Below are positions 8,340 through 16,197 of a stretch of DNA of 64,000 nucleotides, one piece after another. Below the pieces are notes generated by a model. The model had not been told where the DNA came from. It saw only the letters and a list, made by a program, of their open reading frames with translations, and did not search any database. The DNA is from GWF2-38-10 sp964527595. GTDB lineage: Bacteria > Babelota > Babeliae > Babelales > RVW-14. A program made the position numbers and the translations under genes. The stretch spans positions 35,955-99,954 of the forward strand of contig CAZGPI010000003.1 in the NCBI GenBank assembly GCA_964527595.1. The letters are read 5' to 3'. Each line of letters begins with the position of its first letter. The stretch's first letter is position 1.

Positions 8340-8789
8340 TTATTTATCATCTTCGTCAAGTCCATTACCATCATGGTCGACGCTGGAAAGAAGGCCTTCC
8401 ATCTTATTGTCCTTCAAAAACGAATCAACGCTTGATGAGCGAGTGCTGTCGATTGATTCTGGTTTAAGATAGGCGATAGGGGCGTCTTTTCTGAGTTTGA
8501 TGGTGACATGGCGCATAACAAAATCATTACACTTAATTTTAAAGAAGGTATCAAGTTCTTTTAAAAAAGCATTTGTATAATCTTCTGATGCTTCGTAGCG
8601 GACCAAGATATAAGAGCCGTAATCATTTTTTTTGACAGGATATGCTAAACGGAGCTTGCCCCATTTATCAAATGCTGAAACATTTCCATTGTTATCGGAA
8701 AGGTGATTATAAAAATGACGTTCAAGTTGTCCTACTTCATCTTCGGTGATTTCTGGACTAGTAAGGATGAGCGTTTCGTAACGTGACAT
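8340..8789 (-). CDS. rpsF: 30S ribosomal protein S6
   Basis: 149 residues. The S6 fold is clear in MSRYETLILTSPEITEDEV, in WGKLRLAYPVKKNDYGSYIL and in the strand RHVTIKLRKD. The C-terminal 40 residues (after about 110) are an acidic, Ser- and Asp-rich tail longer than in most S6 proteins, ending GNGLDEDDK; E. coli S6 also has an acidic tail that can be glutamylated. GAGGAG stands nine bases before the ATG. The leader holds a candidate S6:S18 binding hairpin, and rpsR follows. Confidence 0.95.
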   Translation of the reverse strand: MSRYETLILTSPEITEDEVGQLERHFYNHLSDNNGNVSAFDKWGKLRLAYPVKKNDYGSYILVRYEASEDYTNAFLKELDTFFKIKCNDFVMRHVTIKLRKDAPIAYLKPESIDSTRSSSVDSFLKDNKMEGLLSSVDHDGNGLDEDDK

Positions 8790-8837
8790 CTAAAGGTTCT
8801 CCTCGAATATTCGGGTAAACTTATGTTATACACTGAG

Positions 8838-8878
8838 AAAGGAGATAGCGGACATTTTGTCCACTAACGGTACCTTAC
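8838..8878 (-). promoter_or_regulatory. Candidate S6:S18 autoregulatory mRNA motif
   Basis: In the rpsF leader (minus strand) AAGG and CCTT form an outer stem, an unpaired ACCG lies on the 5' side, and AGTGGACA pairs with TGTCCGCT as the inner hairpin. A bulged CCG over a hairpin is the described hallmark of the S6:S18 mRNA motif, which mimics the 16S site. The fold was drawn by eye. Confidence 0.45.
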
Positions 8879-8926
8879 TTTCAAATAAAGCTCTCTAAGA
8901 GTAGCAAAAATACTTATAAAAGCAAT

Positions 8927-8967
8927 AAAAAAGCGGACCCTCTACGCATAGTGGATCCGCTTTTTTA
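8927..8967 (-). terminator. Terminator after the S24-fold repressor
   Basis: AAAAAGCGGA(C)CC pairs with GG(A)TCCGCTTTTT; T-runs occur on both strands. It lies just below the stop at 8986. Confidence 0.85.
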
Positions 8968-8985
8968 TTTAGGAGATTATTATCA

Positions 8986-9672
8986 TTAGCTGAGTTTTTG
9001 GTAGCGATAAATGACCTTGCCGATGATACGGATCTGGTCTTTGCCGCGAACCAAGGCAATAGGCGCCTTCTTATGGTTAATTGATTCAAGGACGATAAAC
9101 TCTTCCATGAAATTAACCTGAACAATCGCTTTGGTTGGATTTTCGTTACCATATTCAACGGCAACGATATCACCTGAAGTTGTCCACGCTGAAGGCGAAA
9201 TAACAAGCAAATCGTTTTTAACAAAATTTGGAGCCAGGGCGTTGTCTTCTACGCACAAGCAGAACAATGAATCATCATCAAAACCGGTAACGGGAACAAA
9301 TTGGTCTTTGTAGCCGGTGGTGTGTTGAACGATCTGATTATTTGCTGGTGATGGCTGAGAAGGAATTTGCCCGACAACGGGGACGATTTTAAGTTTAATG
9401 TTTAACTGCGCAAGTTGATCCTTAATGCCTTCTGGCAATTGGATAACCTGGTTAAGGTTTGGCAATTGAGTGCTGCTGGCTTCAAGGACATCAGCAGGAG
9501 TAAGCTCAAATGCTTCGGCTAATTTTTTAAGTGCATCTTCGTTCCAACGGCGAGTACCATTCTTGATGTGAGTTAGATAACTCTCGGACATGCCGGTTTT
9601 TTCGGCTAGCACTTTTGTGGTCCAGCGACGCTCTCTCAATAATTCTTTTACGCGTAATCTTGTAGTAATCAT
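8986..9672 (-). CDS. XRE repressor with S24/LexA-like domain lacking the catalytic pair
   Basis: 228 residues. An N-terminal XRE helix-turn-helix (TKVLAEKTGMSESYLTHIKN, about 20-40) is joined by a linker to a C-terminal LexA/CI-type domain (residues 98-215). The motif that should read VxGDSMxP reads VEDNALAP, so the nucleophilic Ser is Ala145. The strand that should carry the catalytic Lys reads KAIVQV and seems to place Val or Ile there. Self-cleavage in an SOS response is therefore unlikely; the domain may only dimerise or bind a ligand. GGAGG precedes the ATG. A perfect 14-bp palindrome in the leader is a plausible autoregulatory operator. Confidence 0.82.
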   Translation of the reverse strand: MITTRLRVKELLRERRWTTKVLAEKTGMSESYLTHIKNGTRRWNEDALKKLAEAFELTPADVLEASSTQLPNLNQVIQLPEGIKDQLAQLNIKLKIVPVVGQIPSQPSPANNQIVQHTTGYKDQFVPVTGFDDDSLFCLCVEDNALAPNFVKNDLLVISPSAWTTSGDIVAVEYGNENPTKAIVQVNFMEEFIVLESINHKKAPIALVRGKDQIRIIGKVIYRYQKLS

Positions 9673-9692
9673 AATATATAACCTCCAGATCT

Positions 9693-9706
9693 AATGCCTA
9701 GGCATT
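9693..9706 (-). promoter_or_regulatory. Candidate repressor operator (14-bp palindrome)
   Basis: AATGCCTAGGCATT is a perfect palindrome about 20 bases before the repressor start codon and just above its ribosome site. Two-fold symmetric sites of this size suit a dimeric XRE repressor. No second copy was noticed in the window. Confidence 0.5.
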
Positions 9707-9746
9707 GGTTTACCATTTTTCATTTCTCACCGTCCTTATAAGTTGT

Positions 9747-9776
9747 TTTATATGAGTCTCGAAAAATTCATATCAA
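9747..9776 (-). promoter_or_regulatory. Possible promoter of the repressor gene
   Basis: On the minus strand TTGATA, an 18-base spacer and TATAAA, about 75 bases above the start codon. The palindrome at 9693-9706 lies downstream of it, in the transcribed leader. Confidence 0.4.
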
Positions 9777-9861
9777 CAATCTTTGACAAGTAGGCTACAA
9801 TTAATTTACAGGATATTGACGGGCTGTCAACTGGGGTGGGGTTGGTGATTTTTAGGGAATA

Positions 9862-11529
9862 CTACCATATTTTGATGAGAATGCTGCTCAAAACCCAAAG
9901 TGATTCGCTGGCAAAGACGCCTGCACAAAAGGGAAGGTACTCTTCTTTACGTTTAGTCAGCAGGGTGAGCGAGGCTCCGATAATAAGTCCTATTGAGATA
10001 CTATTTGGCATGATTATGCCACCAAAGACCATTGTTGGGCTCAAGCCGCATTTTTTTACCAGTAATCCATATAAAAAGCCAAAAAACACCACAAAAGGGT
10101 CAAAATGGAGGGTTTGAAGTAATAATGCTTTAGCTTGGCTGCGTTGGGCAAAAAAGTCTGGGGTGCCCAGATGAAGATTGGTGAATAAGAGATAAAAGAT
10201 AAAGCCAATGCTGATGGTTACGCCGATCAAGCCAACCCATTGGGCAAGCCACATTTTTTTTGGTGATACCTGGGCTAATGAGCCTGTTTTTAAGTCAAAA
10301 AGCATATCAGATGCGGTTGCTGCGCAAATATTAAAGAAAACACAGACAATGGTTAGTTGTAAGTATGTTAAATCAAACAGGAGAAACATCGGTATAAGAA
10401 TATAGGTTGAAAAGCGACCATATTGTATTAATCCAATTTTGCTGCCTATAAAACAAATCTGGTGGGTGGCAAAGGTGCAAACAGCCAATAGCGTTATTTG
10501 TGCAAGGGGCGGGAATTTTAACTCTGTTAAGAGGCATATGGTGCCAAGTAATATTCCAATGGTGAGAAAAAGGCCACCGCGTCTTGATGGTTCTGATATT
10601 ATTGAGCGCATTTTGCTGAATTTAGTTGTAAAGCTTCTAATGTTTGGCAAAAGAGAGCCGGCAGACGATTTTATTCTTTTTATGCCAAGTCGCAAAAGGC
10701 TGATTAATCCACCAATGAGCTCGCTCAGGACAATCCCACTGCAAAAGGCAACGGTCAGTGAGACAATATTCATGGGTTGAAATAGGCTTATAGGTAATAT
10801 ATTCGCATGATTGTTGAGTGGAAAGAGGATTGCATATTTTGAAAGTAGGCCAAGGAGTATTGGTGCGATAAGGCTCAATCCACCACTAAACCCAATGGCC
10901 CAAATGGTTGGCCAAAGTGCAATTGAGAATTCTTGATTAACATATGGTGTAAATAGGTGAATTGTTTTTGGGATAATACCGCCAATTTTACCAATACCAT
11001 CGCGTAGCAGGGAAACCGTTGCGGCTAAGGTTATCCCTCTAAAGATACCAACAGCTTGCGTACGGTTGTTTTGTGAGGAGATGACATTGTAAGTTAATTG
11101 GCTGACGGGAAAAGAAAGGTCTTTATTTTTTAAGAAGGATGGCGCATACAATGTTCCAAGTGCTATGCCAAGGCTGCCGGCCGTTAAGCAAAGTCCGGCG
11201 ATAAATAGACAAAAAAACCCGGGATTAACCAGAAGGCTCATAAATGTTGGGCGGTCGAGGAAGTAAAGCATAGGAAAAGCAAAGCCGATCCCCGTTGCAA
11301 CGGCGCCCCCAACAGAACCTATAGCCTGAATTAGGGTGGTTGTCTGCTGATTTTTAGGTGAATAAGAGGATCCTGTTAGATTTTGCTTAAGATTGAAAAA
11401 AACATTAGAAATCAATGCAATGGTTGGAGCCATCCATGGTCCCATCATCGTGGCAATCGATATATAGGCAAGTATGCTTCCTGAGAAGACAGTAAAAAAA
11501 AGACCGAGAAAAATAATGACAATACCCAT
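9862..11529 (-). CDS. OPT-family transporter
   Basis: About 555 residues, nearly all hydrophobic with some 14 membrane segments. Motifs such as TMMGPWMAPTIALISN near residue 30 and QAIGSVGGAVATGIGFAFP near 75 match the oligopeptide transporter (OPT/YSL) superfamily, which imports peptides or metal chelates by proton symport. The substrate cannot be read from sequence, but peptide import would suit an auxotrophic host-associated cell. The ATG at 11529 was preferred over a TTG 15 codons upstream because it begins directly with a membrane segment; neither has a strong ribosome site. No clear terminator is seen below 9862. Confidence 0.8.
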   Translation of the reverse strand: MGIVIIFLGLFFTVFSGSILAYISIATMMGPWMAPTIALISNVFFNLKQNLTGSSYSPKNQQTTTLIQAIGSVGGAVATGIGFAFPMLYFLDRPTFMSLLVNPGFFCLFIAGLCLTAGSLGIALGTLYAPSFLKNKDLSFPVSQLTYNVISSQNNRTQAVGIFRGITLAATVSLLRDGIGKIGGIIPKTIHLFTPYVNQEFSIALWPTIWAIGFSGGLSLIAPILLGLLSKYAILFPLNNHANILPISLFQPMNIVSLTVAFCSGIVLSELIGGLISLLRLGIKRIKSSAGSLLPNIRSFTTKFSKMRSIISEPSRRGGLFLTIGILLGTICLLTELKFPPLAQITLLAVCTFATHQICFIGSKIGLIQYGRFSTYILIPMFLLFDLTYLQLTIVCVFFNICAATASDMLFDLKTGSLAQVSPKKMWLAQWVGLIGVTISIGFIFYLLFTNLHLGTPDFFAQRSQAKALLLQTLHFDPFVVFFGFLYGLLVKKCGLSPTMVFGGIIMPNSISIGLIIGASLTLLTKRKEEYLPFCAGVFASESLWVLSSILIKIW

Positions 11530-11652
11530 ATAATGCTCGTTAAAGGCTACACAAAAAAAATAATAGTGGCACAATAATGCGTTACAACACGGTCGACTTG
11601 TTACTATTTTCTTGGGTTATCGGCAAAGTGTCAAAGGGTTTCGTGAAAAGTC

Positions 11653-11681
11653 TTGTTTTATATCCCTAATTAGCTTACAAT
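11653..11681 (+). promoter_or_regulatory. Promoter of the small membrane protein gene
   Basis: TTGTTT (11653-11658), a 17-base spacer and TACAAT (11676-11681), about 80 bases before the ATG at 11763, in the divergent gap between the OPT gene and this gene. Confidence 0.5.
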
Positions 11682-11762
11682 TAGAATTAGAATGATTAGA
11701 CTCATGGAAAAATGGTTTCCAGATGAAACTTTAATGGAAGCCAGTAAGTGTAGGGTTTGGTT

Positions 11763-12281
11763 ATGATGAAGAGAAAAATATACATAATCCTTTTGACCAT
11801 AATGGCTGTTCTTGCCCTTTTAAAGGGCGGGGTGGTTCTCTATCGGTTTTATGCCCAAAATCATAAAGGTCATAAACAGATTTTTGGTAAGGGGAAGCGT
11901 TTTGCTCATTTATTTCCGCCGCAAAGCGTAAAACAGGGTGGCAATCGTGACGGTGGGTATGGGTTTGCAAAAATGATAGCGTTGGTCCAGGCGAGCCAAA
12001 AGCTCAAGGATCTTGAACATTTATATTTTGCCAGGGCTCTTAATGAACCTCAGATCGAAACTCAGACAATTCGAGATTTAATTAAGTCTTTGTCGCAGGA
12101 GCGGATTAAATTCAAGCGGCATATTGATGATCTAAAGTCGCGAGCACTTGAGCCAATATCAACGAAAAAGATACGTTCGCTTTTGTTCTATCTCCGTGTT
12201 ATTGATGAATGCATTCAAGACTCTGAGGTTATTTTAACTAATCGTGTTTTGCCTCAGGAAAGAAATGATAAAAGCTCATAA
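11763..12281 (+). CDS. Unrecognised protein with N-terminal membrane anchor
   Basis: About 172 residues. One N-terminal hydrophobic segment (YIILLTIMAVLALLKGGVVL, residues 6-25) is followed by a basic stretch and then a mostly helical, charged domain to the C-terminus (for example LKDLEHLYFARALNEPQIET). It would sit in the inner membrane with a periplasmic helical domain, or be a signal peptide with poor cleavage. AGGG precedes the ATG; an alternative TTG lies two codons upstream. It stands alone between the OPT transporter (divergent) and lon (convergent) and is closed by a strong terminator. I recognise no family. Confidence 0.6.
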   Translation: MMKRKIYIILLTIMAVLALLKGGVVLYRFYAQNHKGHKQIFGKGKRFAHLFPPQSVKQGGNRDGGYGFAKMIALVQASQKLKDLEHLYFARALNEPQIETQTIRDLIKSLSQERIKFKRHIDDLKSRALEPISTKKIRSLLFYLRVIDECIQDSEVILTNRVLPQERNDKSS

Positions 12282-12297
12282 GCAAATATCAAAATAA

Positions 12298-12340
12298 AAC
12301 AGAGCGGCCTATTGGTTTATCCAATAGGCCGCTCTGTTTC
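12298..12340. terminator. Bidirectional terminator before lon
   Basis: ACAGAGCGGCCTATTGG and CCAATAGGCCGCTCTGT form a perfect 17-bp stem around a four-base loop (TTTA), between two convergent genes. Confidence 0.9.
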
Positions 12341-12361
12341 GGTTGTGGTTCGGTAACTTAT

Positions 12362-14707
12362 TTATATACGTGGCATAAGCACGTGGGTTAATACTTCTTC
12401 TACATTATCAACAAATACTAACTTAATTCCTTCATAGAGCTTTTGTGAAATACCAACAAGGTCTTTGGCGTTTTGCTTTGGAATGATGATGCTGGTTAAG
12501 CCATGTTGTTTTGCGGCCAAGATCTTTTCTTTTAAGCCGCCAATTGGCAATACGCAGCCTTGAAGATTAAGTTCGCCTGTCATGGCATAATCACCGTTAA
12601 TTGCACGACCTGTTAATACTGACAATATTGCGGACAATAGCGTAATGCCTGCCGAAGGGCCATCCTTGGGTACCGCTCCTGCTGGTACATGGATGTGTAA
12701 GTCGAACTCGTTAAAGAATTTTTGTTCGATTCCAAAAATATCTGAGTGAGCCTTTGCATAAGTTATTGCCGCTTGAGCCGATTCTTTCATGACGTCGCCA
12801 AGTTGTCCTGTTAAGATTAACTTCCCACTTCCCCTCATAAGTACTGCTTCAACCTGAAGCACTTCGCCTCCATAAGGTGTCCAGGCAAGGCCATTTGAGA
12901 CGCCGATTTTGTTGGAGTGAACAAAATCTTCATCAGGAATTTTGCTTGGCCCAAGGTATTCGTGAATATTTTCATCGACAAACACCAGTTTTTTGTTGTT
13001 TTCGACCAATGCTCGAGCATACTTAGCGCAAAGCTTTTGTATGTTGCGATCAAGGTCTCTCACGCCAGATTCACGTGTATATGACATAATGATTTTACTT
13101 AAAACATTGCGATCAAATTCCAATCCATGATTTTCTAGGCCACAGTTTTTGAGTGCTCTCGTGACAAGGTGTTTTTGAGCAATTTCAATTTTTTCTTCAT
13201 GAGCATAACCAGAGATTTGAATGATTTCCATACGGTCACGCAATGGACCAGGGATTGTTGATAAATCGTTAGCCGTCGTAATAAACATGGTTTTTGAAAG
13301 ATCAAAATGTACACCAAGATAGTTATCATAGAACGAGTGATTTTGTTCAGGATCAAGGACTTCAAGCAATGCGGCCGATGGATCGCCGCGGTTGGCCATG
13401 CCAATTTTATCTATTTCGTCGATGATGATAAGTGGATTAGAGCTTTCAGATTTTTTAATGGCTTGTATAAAGCGGCCAGGTAATGCACCAACATAGGTGC
13501 GACGATGGCCACGAATTTCGCATTCATCATAAACACCACCAAGAGAAAGTCTGAAATATTTACGGCCAAGTGCGTCGGCTATTGATTGTCCAAGAGATGT
13601 TTTGCCAACTCCTGGAGGGCCAAAAAGACAAAGTATTGGGGTTTGGCTTGAGCCATTTAAAAAGCGAACTGATAAAAAGTCGAGGATACGATCTTTGGCT
13701 TCATCAAGTCCAAAGTGATTTTTTTCAAGTATTTCTTTAGCGCGGGCAATGTCCGTATTATCTTTTGTTTGTATGCCCCATGGAAGGCCCAAGAGCCAAT
13801 CAAGATGATTGCGCAAAACCGTTGATTCCATAGAGTCTGGTGAAGTTTTTTCAAGACGTCTAAGTTGACGCGTTGCTTCCAGCTTAGCTTCTTCGGTTAA
13901 TGGAAGTGTTTCGATTTTGTTACGTAAGCCGTCGTTGTCATTTTCGCCTTCATCGCCAAGTTCTTTTTGAATTGCCTTCATTTGTTCACGTAAATAATAT
14001 TCACGTTGTGACTTATTGATGGAGTCACGGGTATTGTTGCGGATGCGTTCTTGGACGCCAAACGAATCAATTTCTTGTGAAAGGAATTCACAAATACCAT
14101 CGAGGAGACTATTGAGGTCCTCTTTTTCAAGGAGGGCTTGCGCACTTGCTACCGATAAGTCTAAATGAGAAAGGATGAAGTCGGTTATGCGTTCAGGGTC
14201 TTGTATTTGTGTGAGGATTGCTTGAAAGTCTGGGCTGAAAAGCCTGCCGCTTGCCGAAATTTTTTCGATTAACGATTGAATGTTTTTGATTTGTGACTCA
14301 ACTCTTTTTGCGTCGTATTGCTTGTTAGTTGCAATCGAGACTCTTGCTTGGAGCAGGTCTTGGCCCGAAAGGACTTCGGTGATTTCTGCTTTTTCCAATC
14401 CTTGAGCCAGTATTTTAATGCCGCCTTCAGGTAGGTTCATGACCCGCATGATGGTGCTGACGGTGCCAACTTTGAACAAGTCTTGAATACCAATTGGGCC
14501 GTGATAATTTTCGGCTTGTTGGCGAGCGGCAAGAAGTAAAACTTTCTTATCGCCTTGCATAGCGAGTTCAACGCCCTTGATGATTTTTTCGTCGAGTACC
14601 AATAGCGGCACGACCATGTGAGGAAACACAACCACATCGATGGTTGGTATAACCGGAAGAACCGGTGTCGTGGTTTCGCTAGGTATGTTTTGCTTTTTCT
14701 CTTCCAT
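12362..14707 (-). CDS. lon: ATP-dependent protease Lon
   Basis: 781 residues, normal for LonA. The N-terminal substrate domain (LPVIPTIDVVVFPHMVVPLL) is followed by the coiled linker, the AAA+ module with GPPGVGKTSLG (near 360) and LIIIDEIDKIG, and the protease domain with the catalytic Ser in KDGPSAGITLL (near 684) and Lys in GGLKEKILAAKQHG (near 726). Lon degrades damaged and regulatory proteins in the cytoplasm. The ATG at 14707 has a strong AAGGGGGG site. It is transcribed alone and diverges from lolD. Confidence 0.98.
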   Translation of the reverse strand: MEEKKQNIPSETTTPVLPVIPTIDVVVFPHMVVPLLVLDEKIIKGVELAMQGDKKVLLLAARQQAENYHGPIGIQDLFKVGTVSTIMRVMNLPEGGIKILAQGLEKAEITEVLSGQDLLQARVSIATNKQYDAKRVESQIKNIQSLIEKISASGRLFSPDFQAILTQIQDPERITDFILSHLDLSVASAQALLEKEDLNSLLDGICEFLSQEIDSFGVQERIRNNTRDSINKSQREYYLREQMKAIQKELGDEGENDNDGLRNKIETLPLTEEAKLEATRQLRRLEKTSPDSMESTVLRNHLDWLLGLPWGIQTKDNTDIARAKEILEKNHFGLDEAKDRILDFLSVRFLNGSSQTPILCLFGPPGVGKTSLGQSIADALGRKYFRLSLGGVYDECEIRGHRRTYVGALPGRFIQAIKKSESSNPLIIIDEIDKIGMANRGDPSAALLEVLDPEQNHSFYDNYLGVHFDLSKTMFITTANDLSTIPGPLRDRMEIIQISGYAHEEKIEIAQKHLVTRALKNCGLENHGLEFDRNVLSKIIMSYTRESGVRDLDRNIQKLCAKYARALVENNKKLVFVDENIHEYLGPSKIPDEDFVHSNKIGVSNGLAWTPYGGEVLQVEAVLMRGSGKLILTGQLGDVMKESAQAAITYAKAHSDIFGIEQKFFNEFDLHIHVPAGAVPKDGPSAGITLLSAILSVLTGRAINGDYAMTGELNLQGCVLPIGGLKEKILAAKQHGLTSIIIPKQNAKDLVGISQKLYEGIKLVFVDNVEEVLTHVLMPRI

Positions 14708-14897
14708 TGCGCCCCCCTTCTTTCTGAAGGTTATTTAGAATGTCCCCGTTTCCCATATTACCAAGGTCGGTTTTCCTCGAACCTTCCTTAGCTGTCCTAG
14801 TCAGATATTAAAGAATTTTCTTTTTCCAAAGCAAGAGTCTTGCTAATATTGAGATTGGATATTGAATTAAGGCCCTTTTACTAATGGCGGGGTTTAG

Positions 14898-15593
14898 GTG
14901 AATGACCAAAAAATGACATTGAGTGCTGTTGATGTTTGCAAAGATTTTAATCAAGGTGGTAAAACGCAAAAAGTATTGCGTGGAATTTCGGTAAATTTTG
15001 TTCATGATCATGCATATGCAATTACCGGAGTTTCTGGTAGTGGAAAATCAACATTATTGCACCTGCTCGGCGGATTGGATAGTCCGAGCCAAGGTTTCAT
15101 ATTGTGTAACGGCAAAGATTTGGCAATATTCAAACATGCAGAAAAAAATGTCTTACTTAACCAACGGCTTGGGTTTGTTTTTCAATTTCATTATCTCATT
15201 AAAGAATTGTCAGTTATTGAAAACGTGATTCTTCCAGGTTTAATTGCTGGTCAAAAGCGTGTCACTTGTTATCAGCGGGCCCGCGAGCTTTTGGTTATGA
15301 TGGGTATCGAGGGTAAGGAAAACGCGTATCCAACAACTTTGTCCGGAGGGGAACAACAACGGGTTGCTATTGCTCGAGCACTTTTCAATAAACCGGCTTT
15401 TTTATTGGCCGATGAACCGACCGGTAATTTGGATGCTGATAATGCACGAATAGTTATAGATCTATTTTTTAAGGCCAAAGCTGAGTGGGGGATGGGCATC
15501 ATTTTGTGTTCGCACGATCCTGCCGTATATGAGCGAATGGAAACCATTTATCATCTTCATGATGGCGTTATTTTACCCCAAGGTCAAAATTAA
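14898..15593 (+). CDS. lolD: Lipoprotein-releasing ABC transporter ATPase LolD
   Basis: 231 residues. Walker A GVSGSGKST (near 45), LSGGEQQRVAIARALFNKP (signature, near 150), Walker B FLLADEPTGNLD and the switch His in SHDP. LolD-type ATPases drive LolCE, which pulls lipoproteins from the inner membrane for transfer to the outer membrane. MacB-type ATPases are close relatives; the length and the lack of a fused permease favour LolD. The GTG at 14898 follows GGCGGGG; the ATG five codons later is an alternative. The LolCE permease is not next to it. The gene supports a two-membrane envelope. Confidence 0.85.
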   Translation: MNDQKMTLSAVDVCKDFNQGGKTQKVLRGISVNFVHDHAYAITGVSGSGKSTLLHLLGGLDSPSQGFILCNGKDLAIFKHAEKNVLLNQRLGFVFQFHYLIKELSVIENVILPGLIAGQKRVTCYQRARELLVMMGIEGKENAYPTTLSGGEQQRVAIARALFNKPAFLLADEPTGNLDADNARIVIDLFFKAKAEWGMGIILCSHDPAVYERMETIYHLHDGVILPQGQN

Positions 15594-15616
15594 TCGTAAT
15601 AAGTTTGAAAAAGAAA

Positions 15617-15656
15617 AGGGGCGCTGAAATCGTTTAACAATTTCAGCGCCCCTTAA
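15617..15656. terminator. Bidirectional terminator after lolD
   Basis: AAGGGGCGCTGAAAT pairs with ATTTCAGCGCCCCTT around a short loop (CGTTTAACA), between convergent genes. Confidence 0.85.
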
Positions 15657-15670
15657 AATTTGGGAGTTGC

Positions 15671-16087
15671 TTAGTCTAGCTCAAAAACAAGAGGGGCTAT
15701 TGCGGCGACGGGTACTAATGCTCTAATTGCACTGTTTTCGATTCGGCTTATTGAAGATGCAAAGCTATGCTTAAATTCTTGGCATAAGTTGGCTTCGGAG
15801 CCCATGCTGCGAAGAAAAGCATTAAATTCTGTAATATACGCTTCTTTGAGTGATGATATTAGGGCGACTTTAGCATCATGGGTAATATCTTGGCGTTGCG
15901 TAATTGCGGCACTCTCCGTTTTAAATTGAGCGCGCAAGCTTGCTCCGTTTTGTAAAATTATTTCGCGTATAGTATTCCAATCACGTATAGGAGCCGAATA
16001 TCCTGAATACATACCAAAACCGTTAGTAAAGAATAGGCTGCATGCAATTGCCAATACTGCGAGTGATTTATGAGAAATGATAGCCAT
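15671..16087 (-). CDS. Small secreted protein of unknown function
   Basis: About 138 residues. A signal peptide (MAIISHKSLAVLAIACSLFF, cleavage near FTNGFG) is followed by a short YSGYSAP segment and a helical domain with ENG-poor, charged helices (QRQDITHDAKVALISSLKEA). It ends with a hydrophobic stretch (RALVPVAAIAPLVFELD). I recognise no family. The ATG at 16087 was chosen for AGGGG ten bases upstream; the frame runs on to 16123. That AGGGG lies inside the 3' arm of a long hairpin which also ends the upstream 1658-residue gene, so initiation may be controlled by folding. Confidence 0.65.
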   Translation of the reverse strand: MAIISHKSLAVLAIACSLFFTNGFGMYSGYSAPIRDWNTIREIILQNGASLRAQFKTESAAITQRQDITHDAKVALISSLKEAYITEFNAFLRSMGSEANLCQEFKHSFASSISRIENSAIRALVPVAAIAPLVFELD

Positions 16088-16093
16088 AAAAAA

Positions 16094-16160
16094 GACCCCT
16101 ATAAAATTGAGCATTAATAACATACGTTTTTGTTGACCGGAGTCAATTTTATAAGGGTCT
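16094..16160 (-). promoter_or_regulatory. Hairpin joining a terminator to a ribosome site
   Basis: On the minus strand AGACCCTTATAAAATTGA pairs with TCAATTTTATAGGGGTCT (18 bp, one U-G pair, loop of about 31 bases), directly followed by six T residues and the ATG at 16087. The shape is that of a terminator for the 1658-residue gene, yet its last arm contains the AGGGG ribosome site of the next gene. Confidence 0.65.
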
Positions 16161-16197
16161 GAAAAAAATGCAAGCGCTACAATTTATTCGTGATCAC

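Noticed and set aside
8986..9672. A functional LexA controlling an SOS response
   Set aside because: The catalytic Ser is replaced and no other SOS genes or LexA boxes were seen nearby.
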